Assembly: GCA_036645955.1 (NCBI GenBank)
Contig: JAVXND010000016.1
Location: forward strand, 1-52,667
Reading direction: 5' to 3'
Source: Limiplasma sp036645955
GTDB taxonomy: Bacteria > Bacillota > Clostridia > Christensenellales > Aristaeellaceae
DNA length: 52,667 nucleotides
A model generated the notes under the pieces. It was not told the DNA's origin, made no database searches, and was given only the letters and a program-made list of their open reading frames with translations. The first letter of the stretch is position 1. Every line of letters begins with the position of its first letter. The position numbers and the translations under genes are program-made. Positions 49,339 to 52,667 of the stretch are shown piece by piece.

Positions 49339-51981
49339 ATGACAGCACTTCCAAAGCCAGAATTTCCGCGCCCAGAGCGGCAGCGCAGCCAGTGGCTCAA
49401 TTTAAACGGCGAATGGGATTTTGCGTTGTTTCCCATTGGTGAGGAGGCAAGCGAAACCGCATTTGCGCAAACCCGCACAAGCTATGACCGCAAAATCACC
49501 GTGCCTTTTTCGTGGGCAAGCCCCCTTTCGGGCGTGTGTGAAAACAAAGCGGGCGTGGGCTGGTACCGAAGGTTCGTCCATTTTGAGGCGATGGCGCGCG
49601 TTTTTCTCTGCTTTGGCGCGGTGGATTACCTGTGTGATGTGTATGTAAACGGCGCTTGGCTCTGCCGCCACCAGGGCGGCTACGAAGCTTTTGAATGCGA
49701 CGCAACCCCGCTATGGCACGCAGGTGAAAACCTTCTGGAGGTACGCGCAGAGGACAATCGCGGTGAAGCGCAGCTTTACGGAAAACAGGGCTATGGCGAA
49801 GCGCAGGGCATTTGGCAAACGGTTTGGCTGGAAAGCCGCCCTCAAAGCTATCTCGGCCATTTTTGCATTCAAACACTTTGCGATGGCAGCATTACCATCA
49901 CCGCCCAAGCAATCGCGCCAGATGGTGCAAGGCTCGTTGCCGCCTTTGACGGGCAAACATGGCAAGCCCCCATCAGGGAAGGCGCGGCCAAGCTTTGCTT
50001 CGCCCTCTCACACCCGCGCCTTTGGTCGCCAGACAGCCCTTTCCTGTACGAAGGTACGCTGACGCTTCAAAGCGGAAACGACTGTGACGAGGTTCACACC
50101 TATTTTGGCATTCGCGAAATTTCCACCGCAAAGGTGCAGGGCCGCCGTTACCGTTGGATTACGCTCAACGGCGAGCCCATTTACTTGAACGGCACGCTGG
50201 ATCAAGCTTTTTATCCAGAGGGCTATTTTACCGCGCCCGATGAAGCCGCCATACAGGACGAAGCTTGGCGCTTGAAACGGCTGGGGCTGAACATGGTGCG
50301 CATTCACATCAAAGCGGAGGAGCCGCGCAAGCTGTATTGGATGGATAAGCTAGGTCTGCTGGTGATGGCGGACATTCCCTGCTTTTGGGGCGAGCCTACC
50401 GCACAGGCGCGTGCGGGCTATGAGCTGGAATGGCCTGAATTGATTCGGCGCGACCTAAACCACCCCTGCATTTTTGCATGGATACTGTTTAACGAAACTT
50501 GGGGCTTGTTTACCCAGCAGGACGGCGAGCGCCGCTATTTGCCTCAAACGCAAGCTTGGGTTGCGGATGTGTACCGCCGTGCCAAGCAAATGGATCCCAC
50601 CCGTTTGGTGGAGGATAATTCCGCCTGCCATTACGATCATGTGCAGACCGATTTGTACACTTGGCATTTTTACTTAAACGGTCCCGAAATTGTGCGTGAC
50701 CACATTCGCGAGGTGGTTGCCAAAAGCGAAGTGGGTTCGAGCTTTCATTGTGCGGATGGCTTTGTCCAAACCGACGCGCCGCTTATGAACAGCGAATGCG
50801 GCATGGTGTGGGGCGTGGATGAGTCCGCCGGTGACAGCGATCTTGCCTGGCAGTATCACTACATGCTCAACGAATACCGTTTGCATGAAAAGCTCTGCGG
50901 CTTTATTTTCACAGAATTTCATGATGTGGTAAACGAATTCAACGGCTACTACCGCATCAACAGCGCTGATAAGGATTTTGGCTACGAAGGCTTTTGCCGC
51001 GGCATGACGCTCAAGGACCTGCATTCCGCCGACTTTTTAGCGGTGGATTGCCTGCCCTGCCAAACGCTTGCAGGCGGCGCAACGGTTGAAATACCGCTTG
51101 TGCTTTCCAGCTTTGATAACCGCCACCACAAAGCAGGGCTCCTGCTTCATTGGGAGCTGTGGCACGAGGGGATGGATGGGCGCATCACCGATGCATTGGG
51201 CAGCGAGCGCATTCCCCCCTTTGCTTACGGCACCACCGCCCTTCCCGCCCTCAAGCTGACCCTGCCAACAGAGCCCGCATTGGCGGTGCTTTCTTTGTAC
51301 CTCAACACTACCGATGGTGAAACCATATCGCGCAACTTTACCACCTTCGACGTTCAAGCCCCCCTGCCCGCCCATTGCGTGGAAACACCCGTGGCACAAG
51401 GTGAATGCCATGGCTTTTCCCCCGTGTGGACGGCGCAAAACAAGCAAAAGCTTTGCTTAGGCGGCGAAGGCACCGTATGCTACCAAATCAGCCTGCCGCC
51501 CATGGCACGTGTTGATTCGCTCCAGCTGCTGCTAGAAGCAAGCTCCAAACGCTTACTGCGCAAGGACTTGGGCGACAATGCCACCAGTGCAGATTTAGGC
51601 TTTATGCGCGGCCATTTGGTGGATCGCGGCGAATTTATCAATTCCTATTGGATGACCGATGAAGAGCGCTTGCCCACAACGCTAGAGGTTTTGGTCAACG
51701 AGGTTTGCATTGCCACCCTTAACCTTTCAAACGATTGGGCGGATTCGCGCGGCGTGCTTTCTTGGCACTACCAGCCAAACCCCAGGCGTTTGGACGAAGC
51801 AGGCTCCTACGGCGAGCTTTGTCAGGTGCGCATTCCCAGCCGCATGATCCCCGCCTTGGTGCGCGAAGGCAGTTTCCGCCTTGCTTTGCGCGTTCGCGGC
51901 AACGGTTTGGCGCTGTATGGGCGCAATAGCGGACGTTATCCCTTTGGGCTCTTGCTCAAAGCGGAGGGCGAAAGCCGATAA
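49339..51981 (+). CDS. Glycoside hydrolase family 2 protein (beta-galactosidase/beta-glucuronidase-like)
   Basis: 880 residues without a signal peptide, so probably cytoplasmic. Domains in order: jelly-roll sugar-binding (about 1-170, with LNGEWDFALFPIGEE and VYVNGAWLCRHQGGYEAFECD), Ig-like (170-260), and TIM barrel (270-570) with acid/base N385-E386 in LFNETWG and nucleophile E486 in NSECGMVWG. The last 300 residues are two beta-rich domains. Substrate (galactoside or glucuronide) is not decided by these motifs. ATG at 49339 lies after GGTGACG. It is the last gene of the ugp operon and ends 15 bp before the tetranucleotide array. Confidence 0.9.
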   Translation: MTALPKPEFPRPERQRSQWLNLNGEWDFALFPIGEEASETAFAQTRTSYDRKITVPFSWASPLSGVCENKAGVGWYRRFVHFEAMARVFLCFGAVDYLCDVYVNGAWLCRHQGGYEAFECDATPLWHAGENLLEVRAEDNRGEAQLYGKQGYGEAQGIWQTVWLESRPQSYLGHFCIQTLCDGSITITAQAIAPDGARLVAAFDGQTWQAPIREGAAKLCFALSHPRLWSPDSPFLYEGTLTLQSGNDCDEVHTYFGIREISTAKVQGRRYRWITLNGEPIYLNGTLDQAFYPEGYFTAPDEAAIQDEAWRLKRLGLNMVRIHIKAEEPRKLYWMDKLGLLVMADIPCFWGEPTAQARAGYELEWPELIRRDLNHPCIFAWILFNETWGLFTQQDGERRYLPQTQAWVADVYRRAKQMDPTRLVEDNSACHYDHVQTDLYTWHFYLNGPEIVRDHIREVVAKSEVGSSFHCADGFVQTDAPLMNSECGMVWGVDESAGDSDLAWQYHYMLNEYRLHEKLCGFIFTEFHDVVNEFNGYYRINSADKDFGYEGFCRGMTLKDLHSADFLAVDCLPCQTLAGGATVEIPLVLSSFDNRHHKAGLLLHWELWHEGMDGRITDALGSERIPPFAYGTTALPALKLTLPTEPALAVLSLYLNTTDGETISRNFTTFDVQAPLPAHCVETPVAQGECHGFSPVWTAQNKQKLCLGGEGTVCYQISLPPMARVDSLQLLLEASSKRLLRKDLGDNATSADLGFMRGHLVDRGEFINSYWMTDEERLPTTLEVLVNEVCIATLNLSNDWADSRGVLSWHYQPNPRRLDEAGSYGELCQVRIPSRMIPALVREGSFRLALRVRGNGLALYGRNSGRYPFGLLLKAEGESR

Positions 51982-51995
51982 CAGGGTGGGTTGGC

Positions 51996-52491
51996 ATGGA
52001 TGGATGGACGCACGCTGCATGGACGCATGCACGGATGGACGCATGCACGCATGGACGCATGCACGGATGGATGGACGCATGCACGGATGGACGCATGCAC
52101 GGATGGACGCACGCATGCACGGATGGATGGACGCATGCACGGATGGACGCATGCACGGATGGACACATGCATGGATGGATGGACGCATGCATGGACGCAT
52201 GGATGGGTGCATGGACGCATGGATGGACGCATGAATGCATGCACGGATGGACGCATGCACGGATGGACGCATGAATGCATGGACGCATGAATGCATGGAC
52301 GCATGAATGCATGGACGCATGAATGCACGGACGCATGGGCACATGGACGCATGAATGCATGGACGCATGGACGCATGGATGCATGGGCGCATGGGCGCAT
52401 GGACGCATGGGCCATGGCGCATGGGCGCATGAATGAATGGGCGGCATGAATGAATGGGCGGCATGAATGAATGGGCGGCATGGATGCACGC
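51996..52491. repeat. Degenerate tetranucleotide array (R-Y-G-N)
   Basis: About 124 four-base units (496 bp) of the form ATGG, ACGC, ATGC, ACGG, ATGA and rarer GCGC/GTGC fill the region with almost no break in phase. Exceptions are a 3-base slip near 52015, two near 52409 and single added C bases near 52440-52480. Nested higher-order units are visible: ACGGATGGACGCATGC (16 bp) on the left, ATGAATGCATGGACGC (16 bp) in the middle and ATGAATGAATGGGCGGC (17 bp, three copies) on the right. Stretches such as ACGCATGCACG are perfectly alternating purine-pyrimidine. Confidence 0.93.
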
Positions 52492-52510
52492 ATTCATTCA
52501 TCCACGCCGC
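52458..52510 (+). terminator. Imperfect hairpin at the array end
   Basis: ATGAATGAATG (52463-52473) pairs with CATTCATTCAT (52491-52501), extended by GCGGC/GCCGC across a four-base bulge, and followed by TTTCCCC. It could end the ugp operon. The T-run is short, so this is only possible. Confidence 0.45.
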
Positions 52511-52522
52511 TTTCCCCTGTAG

Positions 52523-52542
52523 GGACACCATACATGGTGTCC
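52523..52542. repeat. Near-perfect palindrome GGACACCAT-AC-ATGGTGTCC
   Basis: Nine-base arms around AC, flanked by TGTAG on the left and GCCC on the right. The layout is like dispersed 'TGTAGGGnnn...CCGCCC' palindromes that I recall from uncultured Clostridia, a mobile small palindromic element type. Confidence 0.6.
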
Positions 52543-52667
52543 GCCCAGTTGGCGTTCCGTTCCCACACTCCCCCTGTCAAGGCACACGACAATCACAGTC
52601 ACTAGAACTTTTTCATAAGCATGTTCATTGCTTAATAAGAACCGTCCTTGATGAATAAGGGCGGCTT
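52543..52667. other. Right edge, non-coding
   Basis: No supported gene. A hairpin, CCGTCCTT (52642-52649) with AAGGGCGG (52657-52664), lies at the edge with a T beginning; it may be a terminator of genes on either side, but the window ends there. Confidence 0.35.

Noticed and set aside
51996..52491. CRISPR array
   Set aside because: The units are four-base with no unique spacers of regular length and no cas genes nearby.
51727..52531. Three long minus-strand ORFs (185-256 aa, rich in His, Met, Pro, Cys) over the tetranucleotide array
   Set aside because: The reverse complement of an R-Y-G-N array cannot contain stop codons in any frame, so open frames are automatic; no start signal or ribosome binding site supports them.

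Overview
The window looks like chromosome of an uncultured, moderately GC-rich Bacillota (Clostridia) bacterium. The signs are strong AGGAGG-type ribosome binding sites, TTGxxx-17-TATAAT promoters, a terminator-associated group II intron, a YdjI-type SPFH protein, PlsY, PepV, a YpsC-type methyltransferase and M42 peptidases. The exported substrate-binding proteins lack a lipobox cysteine. No tRNA, rRNA or CRISPR array was seen.

Layout. 1-509 holds the 5' part of a group II intron on the minus strand, inserted directly after the terminator of pgi. 570-3943 (minus) is a probable operon of a pseudo-receiver protein, a YdjI-like SPFH/zinc-ribbon protein and glucose-6-phosphate isomerase. 4137-6886 (plus) holds two overlapping polytopic membrane proteins. 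6960-9184 (minus) is kbl-tdh (threonine to glycine), divergent from a WecE-type sugar aminotransferase and an HdeD-like membrane protein. 11277-16174 is a complete branched-chain amino acid ABC operon (livJHMGF).

16.2-20.6 kb is an AT-richer accessory segment. It holds a DUF4143-type ATPase behind a 19-bp perfect inverted repeat, a frameshifted PepSY-like remnant, two ABC-2-like membrane proteins without an ATPase, and a secreted protein. Then come pyrG, an acyl-CoA thioesterase and an unrecognised glycosyltransferase-like protein, back-to-back with capF (a UDP-FucNAc pathway reductase), two tandem secreted paralogues, and plsY.

29.5-34.8 kb (minus) carries pepV, a PatB-like lyase, an RsmC-like methyltransferase, rsuA and a membrane protein. 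35.0-44.0 kb (plus) is one probable nine-gene operon: a THUMP RNA methyltransferase, wbpA-wbpB-wbpD-wbpE (UDP-GlcNAc to UDP-GlcNAc3NAcA), a GNAT acetyltransferase and three different M42 metallopeptidases in a row, closed by a terminator.

44.2-52.0 kb is a glycerophosphodiester/glycoside utilisation operon: ugpB, ugpA, ugpE and ugpQ without the ATPase ugpC, then an ArsR-HTH regulator with a large sensory domain and a GH2 glycosidase. The window ends in a 496-bp degenerate tetranucleotide array (pattern R-Y-G-N) followed by two palindromes. This array is the least ordinary structure here.
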